The notes: generated from the letters alone by a model not told the origin. 64,000 bases of DNA from Clostridiales bacterium (GCA_009911365.1 QXXF01000003.1:1-64000); one strand, 5' to 3'; counted from the stretch's first letter, positions 46,131 through 55,046 are shown. A program made the numbers and translations.

Positions 46131-46942
46131 TAGGGAAATTTGGGATTCGGCATACAAGTTCATTAAAAAAGCTTCCGGCCTATGATAATGTCATTCAATC
46201 TGTTACAGGATTCCAAGCGATGACTGGTTTTGCGGGCACATCTGGTGTTCGCTGTGGTTCAGCGGTTGGCGATAGCTTTACGGGCATGAATTGCGCATTA
46301 GCGATTTTAATGGCATATCGGAAAAAATTAAAAACCGGGAAGGGCTCGAGGATTGACCTGTCAATGTTTGATTGTATATTTGGAATTTTAGAACCACATA
46401 TATTAGCGAATACAGTAAATGGTGAAAATCACCAAAGGGTGGGAAATTCGGACAAGTATCTATTTGCGCCATGTGATGTGTACGAGTGCAAAGATGGTTG
46501 GTTTTCAATCGGCATTACATCTAATGCGGAATTTCGCAGGTTCTGTGAATCAATTGGAAATGAAAAGCTCTGCGAAGACGAAAGATTTATTACAAATGAA
46601 GATCGGTGTCTTAATAATGATGCATTAACTGACGAAATCAGCGGCTTCTTTAAAGATAAGACAAAAGCGGAATTGGAAGAACTGCTTAGAAAAAAACAAG
46701 TCAAAAATGCGCCACTTTTATCAATACCCGAAATCATTGAACATCCGCAGACAAAAGCAAGAAATCTGATTGTAGAAATCAATGATCCTGGGATTGGGAA
46801 CTATACAGTCACAGGAAATCCAATGTTCATGACTGAAACACCAGCTACTTACGACAAGGGTGCGCCGTTTTTAGGAGAAGACACAAAGCGGATTTTAGAA
46901 GAATTGGGATATTCTAGCACAGAAATAAAAGAAATTATATGA
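46112..46942 (+). pseudogene. class III (CaiB/BaiF) CoA-transferase, 5'-truncated
   Basis: 276 codons matching the CaiB/BaiF family: SVTGFQAMTGFAGTSGVRCG, GDSFTGMNCALAILMAYRKK, GSRIDLSMFDCIFGILEP, FAPCDVYECKDGWFSIGI, and the C-terminal DKGAPFLGEDTKRILEELGY. Intact enzymes are about 390-400 residues, so roughly the first 110-125 are missing. The break falls inside the leu promoter and no RBS precedes any start, so expression is unlikely. More AT-rich than the leu genes, it looks transferred and then cut by the rearrangement that placed it here. Confidence 0.8.
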
Positions 46943-46984
46943 AAAGAAAGTGATTCAATATTGATTCATACTTTCAAATAGAAT

Positions 46985-47072
46985 GCCGCCCTGGGTCAGC
47001 TGCGTTCAGACACCTCAAAAGATATCGCATCTATAGAATGGGTGCTAGAAAGCGATTTTGTCGGAGGGCGGC
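46985..47072. other. 88-nt structure closed by an 8-bp stem
   Basis: GCCGCCCT (46985-46992) and AGGGCGGC (47065-47072) pair perfectly across 72 nt. Inside, ATCGC/GCGAT can pair and CACC may meet GGGTG. It might be a long terminator-like structure of the CoA-transferase remnant or a structured RNA before 47162. I recognise no riboswitch class. Confidence 0.3.
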
Positions 47073-47161
47073 TTCTATATTTTATGATGTGGGAGATACC
47101 GTCAATTTGAACTGGGTAAAAACATACATAAAATGACAATTTGTGAACGCAAGAAATAAAG

Positions 47162-47401
47162 GTGATAAAAATGAAACGAGTAGAAACAGACTTCTGCCAT
47201 TGTTTTGGAAGGGATTATGACAGATTTGGATTCCCCGAGGGAATCCAGCAAGTGACAGCGGGTCATGGGGCAAAGGTCTTGTCCAGGCCCGGTACCCGAA
47301 AAGTGATGAAGGAGCTGGGAGAAAAAGCAAGGGACAAGTACGAGCCTGGTTCTTCTATGGAAATTATCACGGATTTGCTGACCGTTGATCAAATTAACTG
47401 A
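47162..47401 (+). CDS. hypothetical 79-residue protein, probably a fragment
   Basis: Start ATG 47171 (MKRVETDF) is likely, since AAAGGTG lies before it; 47162 is an alternative start. The sequence (FGFPEGIQQVTAGHGAKVLS, RPGTRKVMKELGEKARDKY, EIITDLLTVDQIN) has the feel of the C-terminal end of a larger enzyme, and no family was recognised. It overlaps or directly abuts the broken Rpn gene that follows. Confidence 0.35.
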   Translation: MIKMKRVETDFCHCFGRDYDRFGFPEGIQQVTAGHGAKVLSRPGTRKVMKELGEKARDKYEPGSSMEIITDLLTVDQIN

Positions 47402-47403
47402 AA

Positions 47404-48049
47404 GAAAACACGACTCCATACGCCAGCAACCGGGAATTCAAAGACGGCACGTTCCGTTTGCTGTTCAACGAAAAAAAGGCCGCGCTGAAATTGCTCAACG
47501 CCTTGGAAGGCACGGAGCGAAAGGGCGAGGGAAAGATCGAGATCGACACCCTGCGGGGAGCCCTGTACAGACGTGGGCAAAACGATTTGGCTTTTCGATA
47601 CGATTTCAGTCCTCTTTCCGTGGTGGAGCACATGTCCACCTTCACAAGGGGCACCCGATCTTGAAGCGGAGTCCCACGCTGAAGCAGTACGCCCAGTTCA
47701 TAGAGCGAGTGAGAAGCCACATAAAGCTGGACGGGATGAACCGGGAGAAGCGATCCTAGCGAGCGTCGAGAGTTGTGTGAAAGAGGGGATATTGGAAGAT
47801 TTTTTGAGGAAGCACGGGAGCGAGGTGATCAACATGCTGACGGGAATCACGTTGGAAGAACTTTATGAGATTCGAGAGGAAGAGGCGGAGGAAAGAGGAG
47901 CCGCAAGGGCAGCGAAAGAAACTGCGGAAGAAAAAGATCGGATCCATATCACGAAATTGCTGAAAAAGAACTGGGCGGTCGAAGAAATCCAGGAACTGAC
48001 GGAAGTGACGCTGGACAAAATTTTAGAAATCCGAGCCGCCATCCATTGA
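47404..48049 (+). pseudogene. Rpn-type nuclease gene with frameshifts and internal deletion
   Basis: Segments of a common clostridial Rpn-like family appear in changing frames: TTPYASNREFKDGTFRLLFN then EKKAALKLLNALEGTERK, TLRGALYRRGQNDLAFRYD and VEHMSTF; next LKRSPTLKQYAQFIERVRSH; then AILASVESCVKEGILEDFLR, KHGSEVINML and an acidic EEEAEERGAARAAKE repeat tail ending at 48049. At least two frameshifts and the loss of about 30 residues after VEHMSTF are visible. Nuclease activity is not expected. Confidence 0.75.
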
Positions 48050-48150
48050 AAGCGACAGTCCGCAGAAATTGCGGCAAGATTTTAAGCAAAAGGATTATGG
48101 CAGGATCAAGTGCTGCGTGTTTAGGTGGCGGTTATCGTCTTTTTATTGTA

Positions 48151-48233
48151 TAGGAAATATCGTTTACGATGTTTCTGGAATGTCAACAAAGTTCACCTTT
48201 AAAAGAGAATCAGCGAAGCCGGCTTTGTTCTAA
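48151..48233 (+). repeat. 83-bp leader repeat, orphan copy
   Basis: Aligns without gaps to 56763-56845, with about 65 of 83 bases identical by hand count. Identical blocks: TAGGAAATATC, TCAACAAAGT, AAAAGAGAATC, GCGAAGC, GGCTTTG. The first 24 bp fold into a hairpin (GGAAATATCG / CGATGTTTCT with G:T pairs). A TGGC sits 25 bp upstream, where the other copies have sigma-54 promoters, but the -12 half is lost, so this is a relic promoter with leader and no gene. Confidence 0.65.
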
Positions 48234-48253
48234 AATTAAAGAGATCGCACAAT

Positions 48254-48301
48254 ATGCTTTTACCATCAATCGGAGAAAAATTTTATTGGTGGTAAAAGCA
48301 T
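48254..48301 (+). terminator. rho-independent terminator
   Basis: ATGCTTTTACCATCAAT pairs with ATTGGTGGTAAAAGCAT (17-bp stem, one G:T), followed by TTTTATTT. It lies just after the orphan leader repeat and would stop any transcript from there. Confidence 0.75.
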
Positions 48302-48685
48302 TTTATTTCTCAGATATTTTTTGTTTTTTAAAGCAGGATTTAAAGTTCGAGCGCCCGGGGACGCTGTTATCCATGCGTCTTAAAAAACGCCCCTAGTCTA
48401 ACGCCTCCTTCAGCCTCTTGGCAACAAACGCAGGCGTCAATCCATTGCGAATCATTCAATCGTACAAAAAACCGGACGATTTTAAGGCGAATATGTTTGA
48501 ATTGACGGACAATACAGACCTTTGCGATTGTGATCTTATCTTACAATCACGTTTCCACTTGCCCTCTCAGTACTGGAGCCAGTTATGTGAATTAAAGCAT
48601 ACGATACCTTTATTCCGCAGAAAATATGATTTTAAAGCCCTGCGCATGGCGGGCTTTTTCGGCTCAATGAACTGTTTTTTTGAAT
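48302..48685. other. intergenic region upstream of the sigma-54 promoter
   Basis: No gene is supported; a 92-codon frame (48418-48696) runs into the promoter and has no RBS. CATACGAT at 48598-48605 recurs 86-87 bp upstream of the next sigma-54 promoter (56651-56658) and is a candidate activator site. Confidence 0.4.
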
Positions 48686-48700
48686 TGGCACAGTAATTGC
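48686..48700 (+). promoter_or_regulatory. sigma-54 promoter (-24/-12) of the MFS-activase-GRE operon
   Basis: TGGCAC-AGTAA-TTGC, with GG and GC exactly 12 bp apart, matches the RpoN consensus TGGCAC-N5-TTGC. Transcription would start near 48712, about 275 bp before the MFS start codon. The sigma-54 activator encoded at 55172-56599 is the obvious candidate controller. Confidence 0.85.
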
Positions 48701-48713
48701 GTATGTTATTACA

Positions 48714-48805
48714 TAGGAAATACCCTTTGGGATATTTCCCGATATTTCCGGAATTTCACTTACGCTGTCCTTTTGCCTAGCCAGCTAAAGCTGGGGCGAA
48801 AAGAC
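48714..48805 (+). promoter_or_regulatory. structured 5' leader of the GRE operon
   Basis: At the predicted mRNA 5' end GGAAATACCC-TTT-GGG(A)TATTTCC (48716-48739) forms a hairpin shared in design with the 83-bp repeats at 48151 and 56763. A second strong hairpin, GTCCTTTTGCC..GGCGAAAAGAC with inner CCAGCT/AGCTGG, lies at 48767-48805. Neither is followed by a T-run. They may stabilise the mRNA or bind a regulator. Confidence 0.5.
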
Positions 48806-48986
48806 AAAGAAAGAGCCTTGCCAAGAGCGGCTTCCCCTTCTCGCAGGAGGTCTGTGAAAACAGGAATCATAGGGACCATGAGGATCCATTGCTTCGCTGT
48901 TTTCGCTTTTGCGACATGGCGCACAGACGTTTGCGAGTTATCACTGAAAAAAATATGTAATCGTTAAGTTTTTAGGAGGTACAAGT

Positions 48987-50285
48987 ATGAACGTAAAGCA
49001 TAAAACCCCAGCCTTGTCGTGGCAGGCAATGTTTTTCCTATATTTGCTCTTTGCCATGAATGCTAATGGGAGAGAGATCACAAACAGGTTATCGCCGTAT
49101 ATCATTGACACCTTCCATGTGGATGCGTCGCAGATCGGCTTGATCGGCACCATCAGCGCCATCGGCATGGTCATTGGCTGCATCCCGCTGGCAAGGTGGG
49201 TAGAGCATGGGAGACACGGTGCGGGAATGAAAACGAGAGTTAGCGTGATTTCCGGCGGCTATCTGTTGTTCATGGCACTGTGCGGGATTTCACCCATCTG
49301 TTGCACATTCATGGTGCTTTTGATCTTCCAGGGGTTCAGAGGATTGTTTTCCGCCCCAGGTGAAAATGGCGAAGTGGGAGCAGTGGTAGAATGGTGGCCC
49401 AAAGAGCGAAACGGATTTGCGCTGGGTTTCCACCACACAGCTTATCCATGGGGCACATTGATCGGAGGATTTTTAGTCACTGGACTTTTGAGCCTTTTGG
49501 GAGACAGCCATTGGCAGTTAGTGTTCCTGCTGTTTCCAGTCCTCGGGGTGCTGATTATCTTGGGATATAACAAATTTTCCACAAAAGAACGCTATAACAG
49601 GCTGGAGTCAGAAATCGAGGCCCAGGGAATGACGCCGGCCTTGAAAAGCGTGGAAAGCGCAGAGAGTAGCAGTCATGTTGAAAAGATACCTCTGGGGCAA
49701 GTCATGAAAAATCAGAAAGTGTGGACGACCGCTATCATGGGATTTTGCTGTCAGTTTTCCTATATCGGGCTGATGTTCTGGATGCCGCTGTACCTGGCCT
49801 TCGTGGCTGGATACTCCTATTCCGCGGTCGCCAGCCTGAGCGTCATTTACGCCATCACCGGCGGTCTGGGACAGATTGTCTGGGGTGGCTTTTCAGACAA
49901 ATTCGGCGTGAAAAAGACGCTGATCATCTGTTTCGCTTGGCTAGCTGTGATGTTCTATCTGATGAAATATATCGACCAGGGCATCGTCTGGATCATTATT
50001 CTCCAACTGTTGATCGGCTGCTGCTCCAACGCGGTCTATCCAGTCATGTACAAGAGAGTACAGGATGCGGTTCCAGATAACGCGAACATCTCCGCTAACT
50101 CTGTTCTTACCACAGGGATATTCATTGGTGCCGCATGCGCCACTTATGTGACGGGTTTGCTGATTGAGCTTGGCGGCGGATACGAGTCCATTTCCGGATA
50201 TAACACAGGATTGTACGCCATGGCGGCCCTGATGGTAATAGCACTGGTGGTGTTGATCCTCAGCGAAGCTTTCAGTAAGAAATAA
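48987..50285 (+). CDS. MFS transporter
   Basis: 432 residues with about 12 transmembrane helices and a cytoplasmic loop in the middle (residues 205-230). The loop after helix 2 holds the partial MFS signature (PLARWVEHGRHGAG), and helix 7 onward starts at VWTTAIMGFCCQFSYIGLMF; the second half repeats the motif as WGGFSDKFGVKK. First gene after the sigma-54 promoter, 13 bp before the activase, so it probably imports the substrate of the GRE pathway, or a related organic acid as in the ACS subgroup. Substrate unknown. Confidence 0.88.
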   Translation: MNVKHKTPALSWQAMFFLYLLFAMNANGREITNRLSPYIIDTFHVDASQIGLIGTISAIGMVIGCIPLARWVEHGRHGAGMKTRVSVISGGYLLFMALCGISPICCTFMVLLIFQGFRGLFSAPGENGEVGAVVEWWPKERNGFALGFHHTAYPWGTLIGGFLVTGLLSLLGDSHWQLVFLLFPVLGVLIILGYNKFSTKERYNRLESEIEAQGMTPALKSVESAESSSHVEKIPLGQVMKNQKVWTTAIMGFCCQFSYIGLMFWMPLYLAFVAGYSYSAVASLSVIYAITGGLGQIVWGGFSDKFGVKKTLIICFAWLAVMFYLMKYIDQGIVWIIILQLLIGCCSNAVYPVMYKRVQDAVPDNANISANSVLTTGIFIGAACATYVTGLLIELGGGYESISGYNTGLYAMAALMVIALVVLILSEAFSKK

Positions 50286-50298
50286 TCGAGGTGGGAAG

Positions 50299-51219
50299 AT
50301 GAACGATAACAGAGTACTGCGTATATTGGAGATTTCCAGAATGGCCACTCACAATGGACCGGGGATACGAACCATGGTACACTTCAAGGGCTGCGATCTG
50401 GACTGCGCCTGGTGCTCCACGCCTGAGTCCAGATCTTTTGAAAAACAGCTGTCATTTCTGGAGAAAAAGTGCATCAGGTGTGGAGCGTGCGCCAAGGCAT
50501 GCCCAAAGCAGGCGATCGCCTTTGATCAAAACCAGGGAGTGTCGGTCAAATGGAAAAAATGCGTCAATTGCTTCAAATGCGTGCGGGTCTGCTGTTCCAC
50601 GGCGTTCTCTGTTATCGGACAAATCTATTCCGCAGAGGAACTCTACCGTGAAATTATAAAAGACAGGGCGTTTTACAAACGCTCCGGAGGCGGCGTGACG
50701 TTTTCCGGGGGAGAAGCGTTGCTGCATATCAGCGAAGAGATGGTGAAATTACTGGAAAGGCTGAGACGAGAAAATATATCCATTGGATTTGACACAGCGG
50801 GCCACGTTGAGCAGGCTGTGCTGGAAAAAGTGATTCCTTATACGGAATTTTTCCTTTGGGACGTGAAGCTGATAGATGACCAAGCGCACAAAAAATACAC
50901 GGGAAAAGGCAACGAGGCCATACTGAGCAACCTGCGGTACGTGGATCAAATGGGAAAAGATATCTACCTAAGGTGCCCGATCATTACCGGCATCAATGAC
51001 AATGACCAACATTTTCAAGGCGTCATGGACCTTGCGAGTCAGCTGAAATCTCTAAAGGAGATCCACTTTCTGCCTTTTCACCGGCTAGGGGCTTCCCGGT
51101 ATCACAAGATCGGCCTGGATGACCCCTACCATGGCATGAAGGATGTTTCGAGGGCTTACATCATGGAAAAACAGCAGGCATTTATCGAAGCGGGCCATAT
51201 CGCGAAAATCATCGGTTAA
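50299..51219 (+). CDS. glycyl-radical enzyme activating enzyme (radical SAM)
   Basis: 306 residues. The radical-SAM CX3CX2C is in HFKGCDLDCAWCSTPESR, binding the [4Fe-4S] that cleaves S-adenosylmethionine. An inserted ferredoxin module with two clusters follows (CIRCGACAKACP and CVNCFKCVRVCC), typical of activases of the glycerol/choline/HPA-decarboxylase group of GREs. Further motifs are GGGVTFSGGEALL and DVKLIDDQAHKKYTGK. It normally abstracts a hydrogen from the radical Gly of its partner, encoded 46 bp downstream. All its cysteines are intact although its partner lacks the Gly. RBS GAGGTGGG. Confidence 0.93.
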   Translation: MNDNRVLRILEISRMATHNGPGIRTMVHFKGCDLDCAWCSTPESRSFEKQLSFLEKKCIRCGACAKACPKQAIAFDQNQGVSVKWKKCVNCFKCVRVCCSTAFSVIGQIYSAEELYREIIKDRAFYKRSGGGVTFSGGEALLHISEEMVKLLERLRRENISIGFDTAGHVEQAVLEKVIPYTEFFLWDVKLIDDQAHKKYTGKGNEAILSNLRYVDQMGKDIYLRCPIITGINDNDQHFQGVMDLASQLKSLKEIHFLPFHRLGASRYHKIGLDDPYHGMKDVSRAYIMEKQQAFIEAGHIAKIIG

Positions 51220-51265
51220 AAGCTCGAATCAGAGATTGACATCATAACAGAAAGGAGTAAATGCG

Positions 51266-53770
51266 ATGGAAGAAAAATTAAAAGAAAAACTGATAGACCC
51301 ACGAGAAGTGGAAACCTGGGCCAGGGTCAGAGGAAGGCACTGTACAGACAGGGTCATGAAGGGGGTGGACCGGGTCATCAACACGAAACCCGCCTTTGAC
51401 TTGGAACGGGCCTACGCGGACATGAAAGCGTACGAGGCGTACAAAGACCAGCCTCGCGTGATCCAGCGGGCCCGAGCATTGGAAGTATTTTTGCGGGACA
51501 AAACCATCCGTATCGAGCCGGACGAACTGATCGTGGGAAACGTGGCGGATAAAGTCAAAGGAGCGCCGTTCTTCGGTGAGTACTATTATCAGTTTACCGC
51601 GGATGAAATGGATGATCCTGTAAAAGATTTTGAAAACAGGGGATTCGATGAATTTGTGATCACCAGCCAGCAGCGGAAAGAGTTGCGGGAAACCATTTTG
51701 CCGTTTTTCAAAGACAAATGCCTGCAGCGTCATGTTTTTGATGATTTAATGGACAAGGAAACTCGAGATAAAACCTGCGCCCTGGAAGGCGCATATCCCA
51801 CAACGCCGGTGATCGGCGGGCTGATGGTGCAAACGGACTGCGGCCACACTGTGGTAAATTACCCCAAAATCCTAAAATATGGTTTAGAGGCCATCAAAGA
51901 GGATGTGATCTATCACAAAAACCAGGCCGCTGAATCATACTGCTTTGACAGAGAAGCGAAGCTTTTGGAATATGAGGCCATGATCATCGCTCTGGATGCG
52001 GCCATGGCCTACTCCAAACGATATGCGGATGAAGCGAGGCGGCAGGTGCGGGCGGAGACGGATCAAAAGAGAAAAGAAGAGCTGCTGGAGATCGCCAGGG
52101 TGTGCGAGAAAGTGCCGGCAAAACCAGCGGAGTCCTTTTGGGAAGCCGTGCAATGCATCAGCTTCATCCATCTCTTGTGCTGGTGCGAAGTGCTCAACGT
52201 GTCCCTGGGCTTTGGCAGAGTGGACCAGTATTTGTATCCGTACTACGTGAAATCTGTTCATGAAGACAAGGAACTGACAAAGAACGAGGCCATCGAACTG
52301 CTGCAAATGTGGTTCATCAAGACCAACGAGCATGCGGAAATCTACAATTATGACAACGCCCAGACCCAGATGGGGTATCAACTGGGGATTCAGATGACCC
52401 TGGGCGGACAGACACGGGACGGAAAGGACGCGGTCAATGAAATGTCTTATGTGCTCATGGACGCGGAAGAAGAATTAGGGCTGCAAAACCCGGATTTCGG
52501 GATCCGAGTCTTTGACGGAAGCGACAGGAATTTCATCAAACGGGTGGCCGAGGTGATCCGCCTGGGAAGGGGAAAGCCAAAGTATTTTTACGACAACAAA
52601 GCTTTGGAATGCTTGCAAAAAGAATACCCTGACCTGCCTATGGAAGATCTGCGGGAATACATCACCGTGGGCTGCACGGAGTTGATTCTGCCGTTTTCCT
52701 CTCAGCCCAACACCTTCGTGGCCCTAATCAGCGTTCCAAAGGTCTTGGAACTGACTTTGCATAACGGAAAGTGCGCCTTGACCGGGCAGCAGCTAGGGCC
52801 TGAAACAGGGGATCCGCGCGGCTTCGCTTCTATGGACGAATTGAAAGCGGCCTTTGAGGCCCAATTCCGCCACTGGATCGAGTTCAGCTGCAAATCCGTG
52901 AAGATTCAGATGGATGCGCAGGCAGAATTTTCCTACAGTCCACTGAATTCCGCTTTGATGGAAGGACCGATCCAGAAAGGAAAAGATTTGTGTGAAGGTG
53001 GAGCCTGGTACACGGCTTATACCCTTTGGTTTCCAGGAATCGCCACTGCGGCGGATGCGCTGACTTCCATCGATACTTTAGTTTTCAGAGAAAAGAAAGT
53101 TTCCTGGGAAGAATTGATCAAGGCCATAGACGCTGACTGGGAAGGCTACGAAGCTCTCTTGGCCTATGACATCAATCAAGTGCCTAAATACGGAAACGAC
53201 ATTGACTACGCAGATGAAAACGCATGTTATTTGATGAATACCTGGTGCGATATCGTAGATGAAATCAACTTGCGCAAAGACATGCTTCCGAAACAGGGCG
53301 GGCAATATATCACGTCCACTATTGTGGGAACGCCACCTACTGGAATGGGTAGCACTGTGGCGGCCCTGCCAGGTGGACATAGGAAATACCAGCCGCTGAG
53401 CGACACCAGCTCGCCAGTGCATGGAATGGATACCCACGGGCCATCCGCATCCGTAAGGTCCAATGCCAAGCTCCCGCAGGAAAAAATGTCCATGGGAAAT
53501 TGCATGAATCAAAGGATGAGCCCGCAAATGCTGGCAACGGATGAGGATATTGAGAAATTCGTGGACTATATCATGGCGATCAACGACAACCCAGTCGCAG
53601 AGATTCAGTTCAACGTGATTTCCAGCAAAGTATTGAGAAAGGCCATGAAAGATCCGCAAAACTATCGGGACCTGCTGGTACGAGTGGCAAGTTATCAAGC
53701 CTACTTCCACACTATGAACCCTGCGTGCCAACTGGATATTATCAACCGTACCGAGTATCAGGGGTGGTAA
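51266..53770 (+). CDS. glycyl radical enzyme with Ser in place of the radical Gly
   Basis: 834 residues, full length for the pyruvate-formate-lyase-like superfamily. The active-site Cys and Glu are present in EYITVGCTELILP (Cys470, Glu472), the GCxE form seen in dehydratases, C-N lyases and decarboxylases rather than PFL. The late conserved region (GGHRKYQPLSDTSSPVHGMD, THGPSASVRSNAKL) is intact. At the radical loop, where the family reads RVxGY, the sequence is LLVRVASYQAYF: codon 809 is AGT (Ser, 53690-53692) where GGT (Gly) is expected. Without this Gly no stable backbone radical can form by the known mechanism. Substrate type cannot be fixed. RBS AAAGGAG; ends 100 bp before a strong terminator. 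Confidence 0.92.
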   Translation: MEEKLKEKLIDPREVETWARVRGRHCTDRVMKGVDRVINTKPAFDLERAYADMKAYEAYKDQPRVIQRARALEVFLRDKTIRIEPDELIVGNVADKVKGAPFFGEYYYQFTADEMDDPVKDFENRGFDEFVITSQQRKELRETILPFFKDKCLQRHVFDDLMDKETRDKTCALEGAYPTTPVIGGLMVQTDCGHTVVNYPKILKYGLEAIKEDVIYHKNQAAESYCFDREAKLLEYEAMIIALDAAMAYSKRYADEARRQVRAETDQKRKEELLEIARVCEKVPAKPAESFWEAVQCISFIHLLCWCEVLNVSLGFGRVDQYLYPYYVKSVHEDKELTKNEAIELLQMWFIKTNEHAEIYNYDNAQTQMGYQLGIQMTLGGQTRDGKDAVNEMSYVLMDAEEELGLQNPDFGIRVFDGSDRNFIKRVAEVIRLGRGKPKYFYDNKALECLQKEYPDLPMEDLREYITVGCTELILPFSSQPNTFVALISVPKVLELTLHNGKCALTGQQLGPETGDPRGFASMDELKAAFEAQFRHWIEFSCKSVKIQMDAQAEFSYSPLNSALMEGPIQKGKDLCEGGAWYTAYTLWFPGIATAADALTSIDTLVFREKKVSWEELIKAIDADWEGYEALLAYDINQVPKYGNDIDYADENACYLMNTWCDIVDEINLRKDMLPKQGGQYITSTIVGTPPTGMGSTVAALPGGHRKYQPLSDTSSPVHGMDTHGPSASVRSNAKLPQEKMSMGNCMNQRMSPQMLATDEDIEKFVDYIMAINDNPVAEIQFNVISSKVLRKAMKDPQNYRDLLVRVASYQAYFHTMNPACQLDIINRTEYQGW

Positions 53771-53869
53771 TGGGCCGCTGAGGGAAATGCCAGAATTCAA
53801 GAAGGAATTAAACCAGATAGCTGATCTATCATGGATGATCTAGTTGCAAAATCTGGACTTTCTGTAACG

Positions 53870-53926
53870 AAAACTGACCTCCATGGGTTAGGATAAAATC
53901 CTACCAATGCGAGGTCAGTTTTTTGT
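53870..53926 (+). terminator. rho-independent terminator of the GRE operon
   Basis: AAAACTGACCTC and GAGGTCAGTTTT form a 12-bp outer stem with an inner TTAGGAT/ATCCTA stem, followed by TTTT. It ends the MFS-activase-GRE transcript. Confidence 0.9.
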
Positions 53927-53990
53927 GAAATATTAGCCTGCGACGCTGACAGGATTTCGGCAGTTTTCATCACAGGCATGGCTGCGTCTG

Positions 53991-54185
53991 CTAGTCGGCC
54001 TCCACTTCCAAATACATTGCGTCATCGATTTGGCGCGGCCCTTCCTTTTCATAAATGCCCATGACGCTACATTTAGGACAAAAGCCAAAGGTGTCACCAA
54101 ATTCCGTGAGCAGATCCAAAGCGTACTCGTATTTTAGTCCGCACTTTGGGCAGTGGTAATAGAGATAAAAGGCTCCCCAAGTCAT
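53991..54185 (-). CDS. small zinc-ribbon protein
   Basis: 64 residues from ATG 54185; the upstream ATG at 54203 overlaps the RBS GGGAGG and is not used. Two CPKC knuckles (YHCPKCGLKYEYA and FGFCPKCSVMG) form a four-Cys zinc ribbon. It lies 21 bp downstream of the BKACE gene on the same strand, so they share the sigma-54 transcript. Its role is unknown; a protein-binding or regulatory part is more likely than catalysis. Confidence 0.75.
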   Translation of the reverse strand: MTWGAFYLYYHCPKCGLKYEYALDLLTEFGDTFGFCPKCSVMGIYEKEGPRQIDDAMYLEVEAD

Positions 54186-54206
54186 TTTATCGATTCCTCC
54201 CATCTG

Positions 54207-55046
54207 TTATGCCAGGGACAAGATCTGGCGGGCTTCGTCAGGAGTCGCAGTCTCATTGCCGTACTCTTCGATGACCCGGACGGCCCTTTTCACGAATTGC
54301 GCATTGCTGTCCGCTAGCGTTCCTTTGGCGTACATCACATTATCCTCCATCCCTACCCGGATGTGGCCGCCTAAAGCCAGGGCTGCGTAAAGGATCTCCA
54401 TGGAACTGTGGCCAACGCCAAAACAAGACCAGGTAGAACCTGGGCAGAGCTGTTCCATGGTTTCTTTCATAAATAACAGGGTTTTCACGGATCCGGTGAT
54501 TCCATTGGCGCATCCCATACAGAATTGGAAATGGAGTGGGGCTTTGAGGACGCCTTTCTTTAAGTAATACGCTGCGTTGGCGATCATCCCAGGGTCAAAG
54601 GCTTCGATTTCGGGCTTCACATGCAGCTTCTGGAACAGATTGCCGCACCGTTCCAGAAACGCCGGTGAGTTAATGAACAGTCCGCTGTGGAGCCAATTCA
54701 TGGAGCCGCAGTCATAGGAGGCCATTTCGGGTTTCAGCTTTTCTATGTGCGCCAGACGGAGATCGTCATCCGCATGGATGTCTCCAGAAGTGGTGAGATT
54801 GATGATGATATCGCAGTCAGGATAGCGGTCTTTGATGAGCGCAGTGGTTTCCTGGAATTTTTCTGTGCTCATGGTGCCGTTTCCATCCGAGTCCCGCATA
54901 TGAAGATGTGCGATGGCCGCACCGGCTTTCCAACATGCGTAAACGTCATCTGCGATTTCAGATGGAGTGATGGGCACATTGGGATTGTTTTCTTTCTTCG
55001 GCCATGCGCCGGTCACTGCTGCTGTAATGATAGTTTTCTTTGCCAT
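54207..55046 (-). CDS. BKACE family beta-keto acid cleavage enzyme
   Basis: 279 residues from ATG 55046 (RBS CGGAGG). Enzymes of this family (PF05853, including 3-keto-5-aminohexanoate cleavage enzyme and dehydrocarnitine cleavage enzyme) use Zn to react a beta-keto acid with acetyl-CoA, giving acetoacetate and a new acyl-CoA. The metal site is visible in GAAIAHLHMRDSDG (HxH) and VKPEIEAFDPG (E). NLTTSGD, FCMGCANGITG and GHIRVGMEDN are further family motifs. Its own sigma-54 promoter lies 85 bp upstream. The beta-keto substrate is unknown but probably made by the dehydrogenase at 56919. Confidence 0.92.
   Translation of the reverse strand: MAKKTIITAAVTGAWPKKENNPNVPITPSEIADDVYACWKAGAAIAHLHMRDSDGNGTMSTEKFQETTALIKDRYPDCDIIINLTTSGDIHADDDLRLAHIEKLKPEMASYDCGSMNWLHSGLFINSPAFLERCGNLFQKLHVKPEIEAFDPGMIANAAYYLKKGVLKAPLHFQFCMGCANGITGSVKTLLFMKETMEQLCPGSTWSCFGVGHSSMEILYAALALGGHIRVGMEDNVMYAKGTLADSNAQFVKRAVRVIEEYGNETATPDEARQILSLA

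Noticed and set aside
47600-47760. Long alternative frames overlapping the broken Rpn gene
   Set aside because: They are mixtures of shifted pieces of the Rpn reading frame and do not represent separate genes.
48418-48696. Open frame of 92 codons before the MFS operon
   Set aside because: It has no ribosome-binding site, no family resemblance, and its 3' end overlaps the sigma-54 promoter at 48686-48700.
53991-54185. Zinc-ribbon protein as a replacement glycyl-radical domain (YfiD-like) for the GRE
   Set aside because: It has no RVxGY-like loop; only two CPKC zinc knuckles are visible.
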